Positions 22,039 through 33,148 of a stretch of 64,000 nucleotides of DNA are shown here, piece by piece. The DNA is from Saururus chinensis. Its lineage: Eukaryota > Streptophyta > Magnoliopsida > Piperales > Saururaceae. Both the position numbers and the translations under genes were made by a program. The stretch's first letter is position 1; every line of letters starts with the position of its first letter. The notes under the pieces were generated by a model. That model saw only the letters and a list, made by a program, of their open reading frames with translations, had not been told where the DNA came from and ran no database searches. Location of the stretch: assembly GCA_035235625.1 (NCBI GenBank), contig CP141146.1:6380501-6444500 (forward strand), given 5' to 3'.

Positions 22039-24237
22039 GAGCAGGCTTTGGCTTTGTTAACTACCACAATTGGGTTTGTAAAAGTGTGGGTTGCTTGACA
22101 TTGACAAGCTGAGGATAGTGGGCAGACAACATAAAAAATGTTATGCAGTAAACTTAGACCAAGTGCACTAAGTATACCAGCTTAATCATGCATTGGCAGG
22201 AGGAGTAATCAAAAGGATATGATTCAAAGCTGAACTTTCCTGGCTGCGGTATGCCTTGGTCAGCTTCTGCGTCTCTGTTACTTCGGTTTGGTCCAAAGAT
22301 ACGTTCATGCATCAACCTGACATATTGAAACATCAAGAAACAAAAGAAGTTCTACAAGTTGATGATCGGACAACTAGTTTCCAAGTAGAAGGATTTGGTC
22401 GGCTTGTTTACTCGCCTGAACAGGGTTAACGGATTTAAATCACCCGCCGGCCCATTTGATCCGATCTGACAAATCACGATCAGACGAATCGCATCATTTC
22501 CTTACCAAAAACCAACTTACCAATTTTTTACTTAAAAACAAAAAATGACAAACACAAACATTCATACATTACCAGGCATAACAACACATAAAAAACTGAT
22601 TTTATGAGATCTTTAGTTATGAGAATTTTTGAACAAATTAAAAGGCATCAATCCCTTGATCATTAGGGTTATGATTTGTCACTGACATTTCTGTGTCGGT
22701 CAAAAAAGGGTCTTTAAGCATTCTGGCTTGTCCCTTCTTTTAGGGTTAATCTATTTGCTCTGGCTCCTCTTTTACAAGTGCAAACCGCATTGCTTTCTTC
22801 CAGCTTTGTGGGGGCCTCCCCAGTGTTGGTAAAATGGCAATCCAATGGAGGGTTAGGGTATGTGCACGTATTAAGCAGTCAATTATATCAAAGCTGGAAT
22901 CATGAAAATTCCCATCTCCTCTGACTCCTTTTGTTGGGTGCATGCTTAAACATATGTTTTCCTCCCTCAGATGATGCCCTTTGTTTCCCTTTTGCTTTTA
23001 ATGAGGAATCAGTTGCTCGTGTTGAACACCTATACTACTCGCAGAAGAACAGCTCAAACTGTTACAAGTTTGTTCTTCTAATTGTTTTTGGATCAAATTC
23101 TTTCAAATGTTTTACACAACTACATGTTCCTTTTTAGGCTTTTGCAGCTGTTATGCTCGCCAATTAAAGCATAAGGATATTTATGATCAACGTGTGATTG
23201 AGATATTAATATGAAAAGAGTTAGATTGTCATCTTTACAAACAAATCTGCGAATTCAATCAAGATATCATAATTTAATTTGGAGGAGAATTAGTTGTACA
23301 AAAGAGGCTTAAGAAGGCATCCAATCATTAAACCCGTGCACTGGACCTCTCACCTTCTAATGATCGTATCCTTTGCTTTTTTATGCATACCCACCTCCAT
23401 CAAAGCACTAAGGCTGCTGGCAGTCCAGTGAATGACCGGATCTGTCAAACACCAAATACTGCAAAATCACACTGCATCGAATCACTCAGAATTGGGAGTC
23501 GTGGAGATACTCATGGCGGAATCAAACAACAAAAGATAGCCCAGACTGGCCAAGATTCAGCACCAAGAGCCAATGGGGCTGGAGCTCTTGCTGTAGCTGA
23601 GCACCAGGACTCAAAAGGATTCTGCTACAAGCACAGCCTGGGCCCATGGATTTCATGAAACATCATGGGTGTCCCCTACTATTTCGAGGAGACTTCGCTG
23701 TCTCTTTGATGGATTTTTCCCTTGAACTTTAGGATTTGGCCTTAGGGTGAGTGTTATTCACTGGTGTATCCTACTATCAAAGAGTAACACACTCATTGTT
23801 ATGTCCCAGTCAAGATCTTCCACCCAAGAGAAAGCTATTGCCTCCCAACAAAGCCTATGCAATGTAATGCACCCGTACTAGTACCATTGGGCAGAGGAAA
23901 GGCACTGTGTGTTCCACTCTTTTATCCCTTGCCTGTTTAGCTTTCACTGGTGGAAGCCTACATGGTGTCTGCCCCTCTTGAATTGTCTGATTCTTGTCAA
24001 CCCAAGTTGCATAATCATTCGTGAACAATGCTAAGCAACATGCCCTGCACAAGAGTTTGGCGTGTTACATGGAATACGGTGTTCTGTCATTTTTCAAGAG
24101 CATCATAAAATTTCCATCAAAGTCAACTATTAGGAGGAATATGGGTGTTAAAGTCAACTATTTGTATTAGTAATTTTTTTTAAGGACCTCTGGCTTACAT
24201 AACTAAGTAATGATCACAAGTTAAAGTAACTTGACTA

Positions 24238-25968
24238 TAGGGGTATTCACGAACGTCTAATGTCCGTTTGTCCATCCGTATCCGCGTCCATAAATGCATA
24301 GAGTGGATAAATTTTTTAGTCCGGGGCGGATGCAGACCCTTACCATTAAATTTATCCGTCCTTGTAGGTGCCTGCGGACACGGACAATAGTGCGGACGTC
24401 TGCGTCCGCCACCTAATTGGAAATTACTATTCATCTTCTGTTTAGGGCTTCACAGTTCACAAAAGTTACTGTTCACCGCAAAAGTTACTGTTCACCGGAG
24501 TTCTTCTTCGCCATAGTTGTCTCCTCCGTAGTCGGGCGAGGAGACGGGATTTGCAGTCGTAATTTCGCAACCGCTCTACCGTAAGTTTTGCATCTGCAAC
24601 GTCCGATCTCCCCTCTCTGTGAGTTCCTCCTACTTTCGGTTGATTCTCAGAATTTGTATTCCATCTTGCAGCCTCAATGGACCGGTTTTTGGTGTTGATG
24701 GTTGCTGCTAATGGGAACAGGTGAAGCGTGCGTAGAGGTGTTCTGGCTCGGAGACGGGATTTGTGGTGCTCCGGCTCACACCGTCGTGTTGTTGCCGTGC
24801 CATCGTTCGTCGATATGCCGCCATTCCGCCGCATATTTTACTTCTGCAGCGTCCAAATTTCGATTCCCCTCTCTCTGTGAGTTCTCACTGCGAATTTTAC
24901 TTCTGCCGCGTTTGGTTGATGCTAATGGGAAAAGGGGCAGCGTTGAGTGTTTTCTCTGTGGACCTCTTCCTTGGACCGGCTCTGCTCGTAACCGGGTTTT
25001 GTTGATCTAATTACTGATTTTGTTTTCAACAGTATTATTCAATTTACCTTTCCCAGTTCTTACCTTTTTGAAGAAACGAGTCAGGTCTACCATATTTATA
25101 AGTGATCCCAATCACTCCAATCTCTCCACTAAGGCCTTCATGAACCATGTGGAGCTCTAAATGATAGCTGCAAACAAATAACAAGTATGACAAATTATAT
25201 GTCAATAATTCAAACTCCTGTCCCATTAAAAATAAAAAATGGAACTCCTGTGCAATAGTGAATATGACATAAAGGACATGAACCAGCTCAGGTTCATCAC
25301 ATATAAAATTAAAGTGGATACATATCAGGGCTACCTCTTTTCTGATGGCTCTGTTGATTGTGTGATAATTGTGGTTGTTTGATTGAATTTTTTTTGTTGG
25401 TCTTTGTGTCTTTAGATACATATGAGTTAATTATTATTTCGATATAGACATAGTGGTTATATTTCTTATGTTTAGATGGGTTTGCTCTTAAATGTAATCT
25501 TATATTAGTCAAGCACTTTTTCTTAGGATGTATTAAAAGTGTCATAAAAATTGAAAATCCTTAAAAGAGACTAGGCAAGAACTTTGCACGGTATGACCAA
25601 TTAATCTCATTAAATTATTTAATTGATTTGCAATACGTTTTTGTTTATTTGGTTTAGCGAATAAAAAATATTTCTTGCCCATTTGTTGCATGCCGTTATT
25701 ATTTTTTGGCTTATATTTATTTTATGAATATGATCTTTTTATGATACATAGAAGCTTTATTAATTTTGTTCTAACAATAATGATGTGTGATTTTTTTATT
25801 CAGGATTGGGTATTGGTTCTCATTGAGTTATTATTATGTCTACTCATAAAAGGAAAAGAGTTCTTGATAGTGAAACTAAAATTTGCTCTTCAAGTCCAAA
25901 TCAAACTACTCTTGAAGTAGAAGAAAATTCACATAATGGGTTAGTATCAAGTGAAATTGGATCTTCAA
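24238..25968 (+). mobile_element. Truncated hAT transposon carrying a foreign exon
   Basis: Begins TAGGGGTATTCACGAACGTC, a hAT-like 5' end, followed by repeated GTCCG/CGGAC words (24260-24410), as in hAT subterminal regions. It is flanked by CTTGACTA (24230-24237) and GTTGACTA (25969-25976), an 8-bp target duplication with one mismatch. The insertion is absent from unit 1, so it followed the duplication. The right end lacks the complementary ...CCCCTA terminus and stops inside the start of a transposase-like frame, so the 3' part is lost. The element also holds one alpha-carbonic anhydrase-like exon in the opposite orientation. Confidence 0.65.
25064..25167 (-). pseudogene. Captured exon of an alpha-type carbonic anhydrase
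   Basis: A 104-bp stretch on the minus strand is bounded by a proper acceptor (TTTGCAG at 25174-25168) and donor (GTAAGA starting at 25063). It encodes YHLELHMVHEGLSGEIGV and then IGITYKYGRPDSFLQK, with the first and last codons split. This matches the central strand of plant alpha-carbonic anhydrases (pattern ELHMVH...AVIGI.YK.GRPD.FL), which reversibly hydrate CO2, usually in the secretory pathway or chloroplast. The flanks look like intron. No other exon of the gene was found, so no enzyme can be made. It sits antisense to the transposase frame of the surrounding hAT element. Confidence 0.7.
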
Positions 25969-25973
25969 GTTGA
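25836..25973 (+). pseudogene. N-terminal fragment of a hAT transposase
   Basis: After an acceptor ('tttattcag' ending at 25802), ATG 25836 opens a 45-residue frame starting MSTHKRKRVLDSE and rich in Ser, Asn and Glu, like the region before the BED zinc finger in plant hAT transposases. It ends at a TGA created by the junction with flanking DNA at 25969-25973. No zinc finger, RNase H core or dimerisation domain remains. Confidence 0.5.
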
Positions 25974-26072
25974 CTAGACACAAACTCCAAATTAAAATTT
26001 CAAGTTCAAGCCAAAATAATATAAAATTCAATGATATTCGGCTTGTTAACACCTCTAGAGAGGAGGATATAG

Positions 26073-26266
26073 GGAAGAGTTTTTACTGCTCCTCATTGAT
26101 AATAAACCTAGTGTAAGCTACACACGGGGAGCCTTCATCCACAAGATCAACAATGTATGTGCTAGTATATGTTAGTATTACTTACGCTAACATATGCACC
26201 ATCAAGGGCTTCTATGCATGGCTTAAACTAGGCTCATTCTCAATAAAGAGCATAAAAACCTCTTCC
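26073..26266. repeat. MITE family B, copy in unit 2
   Basis: Best-preserved member. The left end GGAAGAGTTTTTACTGCTCC and the right end (complement GGAAGAGGTTTTTATGCTC) pair over about 40 bp. It includes 'gtgtaagctacacacggg', which the twin in unit 1 has lost. Confidence 0.85.
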
Positions 26267-26816
26267 ATCTACGAGACTGTGCTCTCGTAAGCCTTACAAT
26301 GCAGAGTTAGTTGAATTGGCAGTTGATTTCTTTTGTGGTAGGACCTACAAGCCGAGAGGGTAAACTGGTGGACCTCTTCCACAGAGCCGACGAAGTGTTG
26401 CTTGTGTTTGGAACTTTTTCACCAATGCCACACATTTCTGCTCGGTTGTTGCTTATTAAACTTCGTCAAGATCATTGTCATCTTCATCACCATGGTAGAC
26501 AATAAGAATAGAAGCTAATTTAGTAGAAGAAGCAATGATTACAACACCTGCTATTAGCCTTGGCATAATTAAAATTGTACTACAAAGGCAGGGGAGACAC
26601 ACCCTTAGGAAAGGGAAGAAGGACCCAACCAATGGTGGGACAATAATGGAGCCTATTATCTTATTGGACAAATTAATATATTTACACTTAGCAAAATGAC
26701 TTTGGGTGCTTTGTCTTCTTTATTCCCACTATCTTGGTGCATGTTAATTTCACCAGACAGATGCCAAACTCTCTCCAAAAACTGATGGCCTTCTACCACT
26801 TCCACTCCCATTCCAC

Positions 26817-28228
26817 TCAGCTGCTCTTCTCATGGAACATAAGGAATCCAGATTCCATGTACTGGAGCTGTGGGCTACCAGTGTCGTATAACCCATCAAA
26901 CTGAAACACAGGACGTCAACATTAGAGGCAGCTTTCATTATGCATTTACAGAAAGCTACTCTCCTAGTGCTACTCTCCTAGTACTGTAGCTAATAATCCA
27001 AAAGGGTAAGAATAATGGATGTCAAGAAGACCTAATGGTCTGTTGATCCTCATGACATGGGAGGAGCCAATACTGGAGTATACACACTAAGAATTGATGG
27101 TCCTCACTTGGGAAGTCTGAATTATAAGCTCTAAATGGAGAGTTTTTATTGATGGTGAACTCATGCAGTGCAGAGTCTGTATGTTACCCAGAATTCTTCT
27201 TCATCTTCATCAAGTGTCTGGTTGCCAACAGCTTTAGGAACTTCACCAACTTCGTCGTTTCTGGCAAACCTCCCTCGCACCCTTGGCCTACTGTCTGCTA
27301 AGGTCTTCCTGCATGCGTACTTTGATAGACAAAGAAAGAAAAAACCAAAAACTAAGCTTTCCTCTCTCCCTCAAAACAAACAATCAAGTAATGGGGAAGT
27401 GAATGTATCATACTTTGATTGTCTTGTTGAAATTCCTCTGAGCCCGCTTCCTCCTGTAGCGATGGATCCTTAGCTTTCTCTCTTCCGGGCTATAACGCCC
27501 CACGTGTAGGCCCGGCTCCTCCATGCACGAGGAATTCTCAAGACCTTGCTGATTTGGCGACCCATAAGCTGTCTGCATTTTGTTGAACTTCTAAAGACAA
27601 AACGATATAATAATTAGTGCTTAGGAAATCCCAGAGAAAGGATTGTAGTTTACAACAATATAAATGACGGTGAATCTTTTACTTGCAAGTCGCCCGTGCT
27701 ACAGACCCTTCTCATGGGTCCGCCAATCCCACCATTTTGGCTCGAGTTCGGAGCTTCAATTCGGAGTCTCTGCAACTCTGACAGACAAGAGATGTGGGAG
27801 TGAAGGATAAAGCTCGACTTCTGGTCGAGAGAGTGGCTGCTGAAGCTCCTCTGCATCAGCCCCTGCTCATCAAAATCAAAAGCAATTGAATCCGAACTCT
27901 CGGACTTCACTCCTAGGATATCCGAAGCATTCATATGGAGAACACCGTTGGACGGAAGGTGAGTTGTTGTAAACGATGATCCAAGAGAGAGTCCTTGCAT
28001 TTCCAGGTTGGGTGGAGAGGAAGAGAGCTGAGACAAAGAGGAGGTAGGGAGGCAAGGAGAAGATGATTGGGAATGGTATGGAACGTCTGAGATGAAACCG
28101 GAGCCGCCCGTTGGTGGGTCGGGGAAGTGCAAGAAGGGGTTAGAGAGGAAGTCGAGGTCGGAGGGGATGAGATTCGGAGAGTGGCGAAGGAAGGCGTCAT
28201 CGAAAAGGAAGACCTCAGAGAAGGACAT
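26817..28228 (-). CDS. CCT-domain protein (no B-box), tandem copy 2
   Basis: Duplicate of the gene at 20227-21638 with the same exon plan: 28228-27683, 27590-27414, 27319-27188 and 26900-26817, 312 aa. All splice signals, the start and the stop are kept. By eye, exon 1 differs from copy 1 at about 16 of 546 bases, nine of them changing an amino acid (for example SK to SE, LSD to LSN, LES to LGS). Exons 2 and 3, which encode the CCT domain, give the same protein. Exon 4 has one change (DIG to DTG). Both copies therefore look functional. Downstream, copy 2 has the hAT insertion about 0.85 kb past its stop. Confidence 0.88.
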
Positions 28229-28623
28229 GGAGGCCACTGAGACGAAGGCAAAGACAGGGGAGCTCAAAATAGAGGAGTTGAAGATGGGAGGGAAGTGAAA
28301 TTTGTCTTCTTAAAGAGTTCAATTATGATCTAGCGGTCGTTAATTTATAATCAAAATTAAATTGAACAAAAGTTGGAATTTGGCATCCAAGTTGCAAAAT
28401 AGGACAAGTGTGGGTCCTCCAACCATAAGCCCATCAAAGAGGTAGCTAGGCATGGTATCATTTTTCTCTAGGCTTTGGCTTAATAATCCCCAACTTAAAC
28501 AAACAATGCTAAATAAAGCAGTATTCAATCAGTTCATGTTGGAAAGCTCTCCTTCAAAGCTAGTGCTTGGGTCAAAGAGACACCACCTGAGAAACATTAA
28601 AGAATCACCACCCAACAATTTTA
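28229..28623 (-). promoter_or_regulatory. Upstream region of CCT gene copy 2
   Basis: Same as the copy 1 upstream region, except for a small deletion near 28341 ('gttaatttataatc' against 'gttaatttaatttataatc') and a few substitutions. Sequence beyond 28623 is unique to copy 2. Confidence 0.5.
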
Positions 28624-29545
28624 TAGAAACTTTGAGATTTCTTGGCAGCTAGGAGAGAACTATTGATGCACTTTGTGCTTTTTTTTCTGCTAGGAAGTAT
28701 TCTGTTGTAGATTTTTTTTCTAGAGGTAAATCTTTTTGCCCCGTTTGCAAGATGGAACATGTGCATGTATGAGCTTTACCTATACAAAGGATGGAGGCCT
28801 TCACATCCACCCAAAGCACCATTGAGGGCATGATGTGTAACATTACTCGTGGCAATATTAATGTGATCTTAGGGAGCTTTAATACTCACTCCATCCTAAA
28901 ATAAGTGTCTTATTTTAGTTTTTTAAAATAAATTAATTTTAGTTTATTTTAGAAAATTAAATAGGACACTTATTTTAGGACGTAGAGAGTAATAAATAAA
29001 AGAGAGTATTTCATAAATGGAGGTTTTGTGGTATTAAAGACTAGTTTGTATGCTCATTATAAATTTGATTAATATTTATTGGTGCGGGGAAAGTATTGAA
29101 CTGTTGGAATCTAAATTAAATGTATTGATAGTCTAATTCCTAATAGCTCGAGCATTTGGGAACAATAGTTGTCTAACACTCTACTAACATATATTTATGT
29201 AGAAATACCTTATTATAATTATCTTTCACATAAATTTTATAACAAATATGAAATTTTCAAATAAGGAAATAAAGTACTACCTTTTTTAGGGTTTTTGATA
29301 CTCATCTTAAAATGAGAAAAACCCTAGGGTTTACTCATCTCCTTCTAGGTTTAGATATGGGGATCTTTTAAAAAATAATTAATGTTTTCTTCCATGATCG
29401 TGATTGTCATTATCAGTCGTGCTGTTGTGCGCAACCTGGCTGCTAGATCTAGCCATGGTTGTGCCTAAGCGAATGGAAGGGCGCCTATGTGAGAGCAGCA
29501 ATTGTGACACCCAAGAACTTTCTAGCATTATATTATAGAAAATTT
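28624..29545. other. Intergenic DNA with MITE, no gene seen
   Basis: Apart from the hairpin at 28883-28991, no feature can be supported. Sequence is AT-rich. Confidence 0.5.
28883..28991. repeat. MITE family C (mariner/Stowaway-like), near-perfect hairpin
   Basis: TACTCACTCCATCC at the left and GGACGTAGAGAGTA at the right, with 'tcctaaaataagtgtctt' pairing with 'aggacacttattttagga'. Only about 110 bp long. Confidence 0.7.
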
Positions 29546-29692
29546 TAATATGATCCCGGTCTCTTGCTCGCCAAAAGGAGCCCGGGCTTCGATAGCTATC
29601 AAATCTAGATTTAATGGTGCAAGGGGGTGTCATTGGATCAAAATCCTATTGACATGGTGAGCTTGTGCTCATACAAACGGGGCTCTTATATT
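29546..29692. repeat. MITE family A
   Basis: Left 'gatcccggtctcttgctcgcc' and right 'ggtgagcttgtgctcatacaaacggggctc' are inverted partners. An internal 'ggagcccgggcttcgatagctatcaaatct' is shared with the 35.8-kb copy. Confidence 0.6.
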
Positions 29693-30732
29693 ATATAATT
29701 TTAGAAATTTATTTAACATTTACTAGATATTTGGAGAAAGAGGTGTTGTCACGCCTTGTGATTTTCAAACATATTTTTTATAAATCAATCAATGGAAACA
29801 AAATTTTCAAAACCTTTTTGTCAAAATCAGTGATAAGATATCTCATAGAGCAACTAACTTATTTTTCAAAGATACGAATACTAAATTAGAGTACAATAGT
29901 AATCTAAGTCAAGTCTCATCTTACATTGGATAAGGTCTTACCTGAGTACATGTCTGAATATCTTGATATGTACAAATACAAATAGATTAGCACCCACATG
30001 CCTAAAATTATCTACTTTAAGTAGAAAAATAGTTAAAATACACGAAGTGACCTAGTAACATTGTCCTTGCAGCACAACCAGATTCCTTAAAGAACTTTAA
30101 CCCTGTAAGGTACCTACATCACACAATGTTGAGTATACGAATATACATAGTGGGATTACTAAACAAAAACCAAGTAATGACAAACATTCATAAATAAATA
30201 ATATCGTAAATAAATAAATGAACATGATCAACATTTCACAAGTATTTCACTAAAGACATGAGAATAAGGTAACCAATATAACACATATCCAAACATCAAG
30301 CTATAACCATTACGTTACCAAAGCCATAATTATTAGGCATATCCTTACTAAGTGTAAGCCAAAAAGGTTCTTTATGACACTGTAGCTATGTCTAGGAGGT
30401 CAACCACATCTTACTAAACCATGAACTACTCACAAACTTGACCTCAATCTCTGCCTGAAGCCTGCCCCATTCAAACCACAACATGAAGTAATGGTTCACT
30501 AGGGCTCATGGACCCTAATGTCGAGATTGTGATTACCATGATTGTTTAAACCTCATGTATTGTGTCGTGTAGGTCCAATTATTTTTTCATGCTCTAGTCC
30601 ATTTGAACCTGATTCTTGGGCCTAAGGAGTGACTCTACATAACTCATATTCTCATAGTGCTAAAATACTATGATTGTTTTTCATACTATACCCTCAGTCA
30701 TCATAGGAAAATGACTCGCTTGAGGAGCCAAT
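29693..30732. other. Intergenic DNA, no gene seen
   Basis: AT-rich sequence without coding motifs. It may be old retroelement DNA adjoining the LTR-like block that follows, but I cannot prove it. Confidence 0.4.
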
Positions 30733-31969
30733 TGTAATGACCCTGAATTTTTGGTAAAATTTACAACTTCTAATAAGTTAATTTTAGATTTTCTAATAAT
30801 TTTCAATTAGCTAAAGTTTGTTATGTGATAAGGGTAAGATTGTGGTAGAGCTATGAAAGACAAACATAATGGACCTTGAACCACTTTAATCAGACATCAA
30901 GGTTGTAAGTTAATGCAACGCGAAACTTGCCTCATGGGCAGGACCCATGGGAAAAGTGTTGATTCACCTACCATAAGTGGTCTTGTTCTGTAGGGCTAAT
31001 TGATGCGAGCCCATCATTAGTAAGAACTTGTGATTTTGAGTTATAGTTGGAAAGATATCGCATTTTAAATTTTATAAAATAGGAAAAAAATTAAAAATAA
31101 TAAAAAATAGGTGGTTGACACAAGCTGACGCACTGCTGCGAGTCGATCATGGACAGGCCTACATGATCGTGATGCACAGCACTGCACGTTGGCACAATGA
31201 CGCCATGACCCGGGCCCTAGCATCACGAGAGACTTGCGTGTAACCATGTCGCGACCACATGACACATGCATTACGTGCACCACATGACACATACCTAATT
31301 TTATAACTAATTTAGATCGGACCAAGGTTGTTGTACCGTTGGTTGCCTAGTACCCATTGGATAACATCTACAACGTTATTCCAATATGATCAGATCCGAA
31401 TGTAGTTCTGCCTAACAACTAACACATGCATTAGGCATCACAAAATCATATTTGTTAAAATACGCATATCCTTATGTTTGAATAAATCATTCAGAGTCAA
31501 ACGAAAATCCAATAAATCATCGGAGTTGAATAAAAGCCAATAAATGAGCGGAATCACACCTATCACAGAGGTGAACAGAGCACAAGCAGAATCACACATG
31601 CCACTTTATCACAGAGCGGAGTAGAACACACAATAAAGCAGATTGGATTATATTAGATCCCATCAGATTCTATAACAGATCATATCAGATTAGATTGGAA
31701 TATATTAGATCAAAACAGGACATTTCATAGCATATCGAATCTAAACGAAGCATATTAAAGTAGATCAAATCAGAACATATCAGAATTTATCAGATAATGA
31801 CAAATCATATATCTTAATTAATATATTAATATTACTAATTAAGATATGTATAAATATAAATCGAATTAAATTGAAAAGTCAGAAATGCTTACTCCCCTAT
31901 AGTTTCGAAAGTCACTGCATTCAGAGTTGCTCGTGTCCTTTGGTCGTCCTCCCCTTCAAGCCTAGAGAC

Positions 31970-32420
31970 GACAGGCAAAACCTCCTTTCACTTCATAACA
32001 TCTTTCTCATTGCATTTGAAGGTGGGGGACACACCTCTCTTTAACCCGGGACATTCCTCTCTTTGTAGCCCGAAGGCAATAGACAAACTTCCTTCGAGTA
32101 CACTTTGCACTCTTCGCGCCCGTAGGCGGTAGATAGAATCTCCCCTACCCGGAGCTACTTCTCTCTTTATGTGCCCGTAGGCGATGGACAAACCTTCCCC
32201 TTACCCAGAGACTCTTTTTTTTTTTACGCACGTAGGTTACAGACAGAACCTCCCGGTAACCCGGGGATGTTACTTTCACTATGTGGCCCTTCGGTGGAGA
32301 ATATAACATCTCCTACTCTGGGCCGCTTTCCTCATTGTGGCCCGACGATGGAGGACGAAGCCTCATCTATCTCCGGGCCACTTCTCTTTCTTCAAGGCTC
32401 AGGGTGACAGGTAGAATATC
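31970..32420. repeat. Diverged minisatellite, unit about 55 bp
   Basis: The core 'gcccgtaggcg.tagacaaa' recurs at about 32068, 32118, 32173, 32228, 32286 and 32340, spaced 50-58 bp. Between cores lie CT-rich stretches with 'acccgg' and 'cttctctctttatg'. Confidence 0.75.
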
Positions 32421-32700
32421 CTCTTGTCTTGGGATATTTCTCCCTTATATGGTCGCCAACTCGAGAAATGGATGCTTTTATTCCGTAAAACACCCTTACA
32501 TTAGCTGAGAATGCCTCTTGAATGGACAAAAACGGGCTCAGATTAAACCATAAAACTCTCCTGGAAGATTGAGCGGAAATCTAAATTTATAGGAGTACCT
32601 GCGAGCGGACGAAGCACCGCTCGCGGCTACATGTGCCATGCGCATCGTGTGAACATGGTTCCGCACTGTAGCTCAAAGCGGCTTCGGCTGTATTGTCCTT

Positions 32701-32721
32701 TTGTTATTATTATCATCATCA

Positions 32722-32795
<74 letters not shown>
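32701..32795. repeat. (ATT)n microsatellite
   Basis: About 25 ATT units preceded by four ATC units. It produces spurious Ile- and Leu-rich frames on both strands. Confidence 0.95.
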
Positions 32796-33148
32796 TCACT
32801 TAAATACAGTTCCAACTTCAAAACGCGATAAATTCTTACCCCGAAGTCGAAATTATACTTTCTTGGTACCGATGGACTCATATTGACGAACCCTTTAAAA
32901 TTAGACCTCATATGGGTAGGTTATTTTGTACTCTTTACGTGGGTTTCACCTATGTGGCATGCTTCTTGAAGTCATAACTTTTGCTCCCAACCTCTGTTTC
33001 GCATGTTCTTCAAATCGTTATGCTCGTTACTTCGAACTCTGCCCATATACAGGAATTCCATCCCTTCAAACCCCTTAAAGCTTAACTAATTTTTATATAA
33101 TCACCCCTAACTCTTCAATTTAGGTGTAATCAAACACGGGGTATTACA

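Larger units (their letters stand above)
24140..26057. mobile_element. hAT-type non-autonomous element in unit 2, deleted and interrupted
   Basis: Counterpart of 18869-19461. The left end has decayed to TATGGGTGTTAA; the right end TTAACACCTCTA is intact. About 430 bp of the left interior is missing, joined at 'aaagt/tttgtattag', and a second hAT element (24238-25968) sits inside it. Confidence 0.55.
22039..28623. repeat. Tandem segmental duplication, unit 2
   Basis: Direct repeat of 16769-22038, joined head to tail at 'caattttagagcaggctttg'. It is 1.3 kb longer because of a 1.73-kb hAT insertion, less a deletion of about 430 bp. Unassigned frames 22154-22336, 22746-22943 and 22931-23137 are the counterparts of those in unit 1. 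Confidence 0.95.
30733..33148. mobile_element. Possible 2.4-kb solo LTR (gypsy-like)
   Basis: Starts TGTAATGACCC and ends GGGGTATTACA, the short inverted TG...CA ends usual for plant gypsy LTRs. No coding domain lies between. The 5-bp flanks (ccaat and ctccc) differ, so a simple solo LTR with target duplication is not shown. Inside are AGATC/ATCAGAT-rich DNA (31640-31800), a minisatellite (about 31970-32420) and (ATT)n. Confidence 0.4.

Noticed and set aside
31640-31800. Possible CRISPR-like or satellite array from repeated ATCAGAT/AGATC words
   Set aside because: Spacing is irregular and units are only 5-7 bp; plant nuclear DNA does not carry CRISPR arrays.
32627-32911. Poly-Ile and poly-Leu frames
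   Set aside because: Created by the (ATT)n microsatellite.
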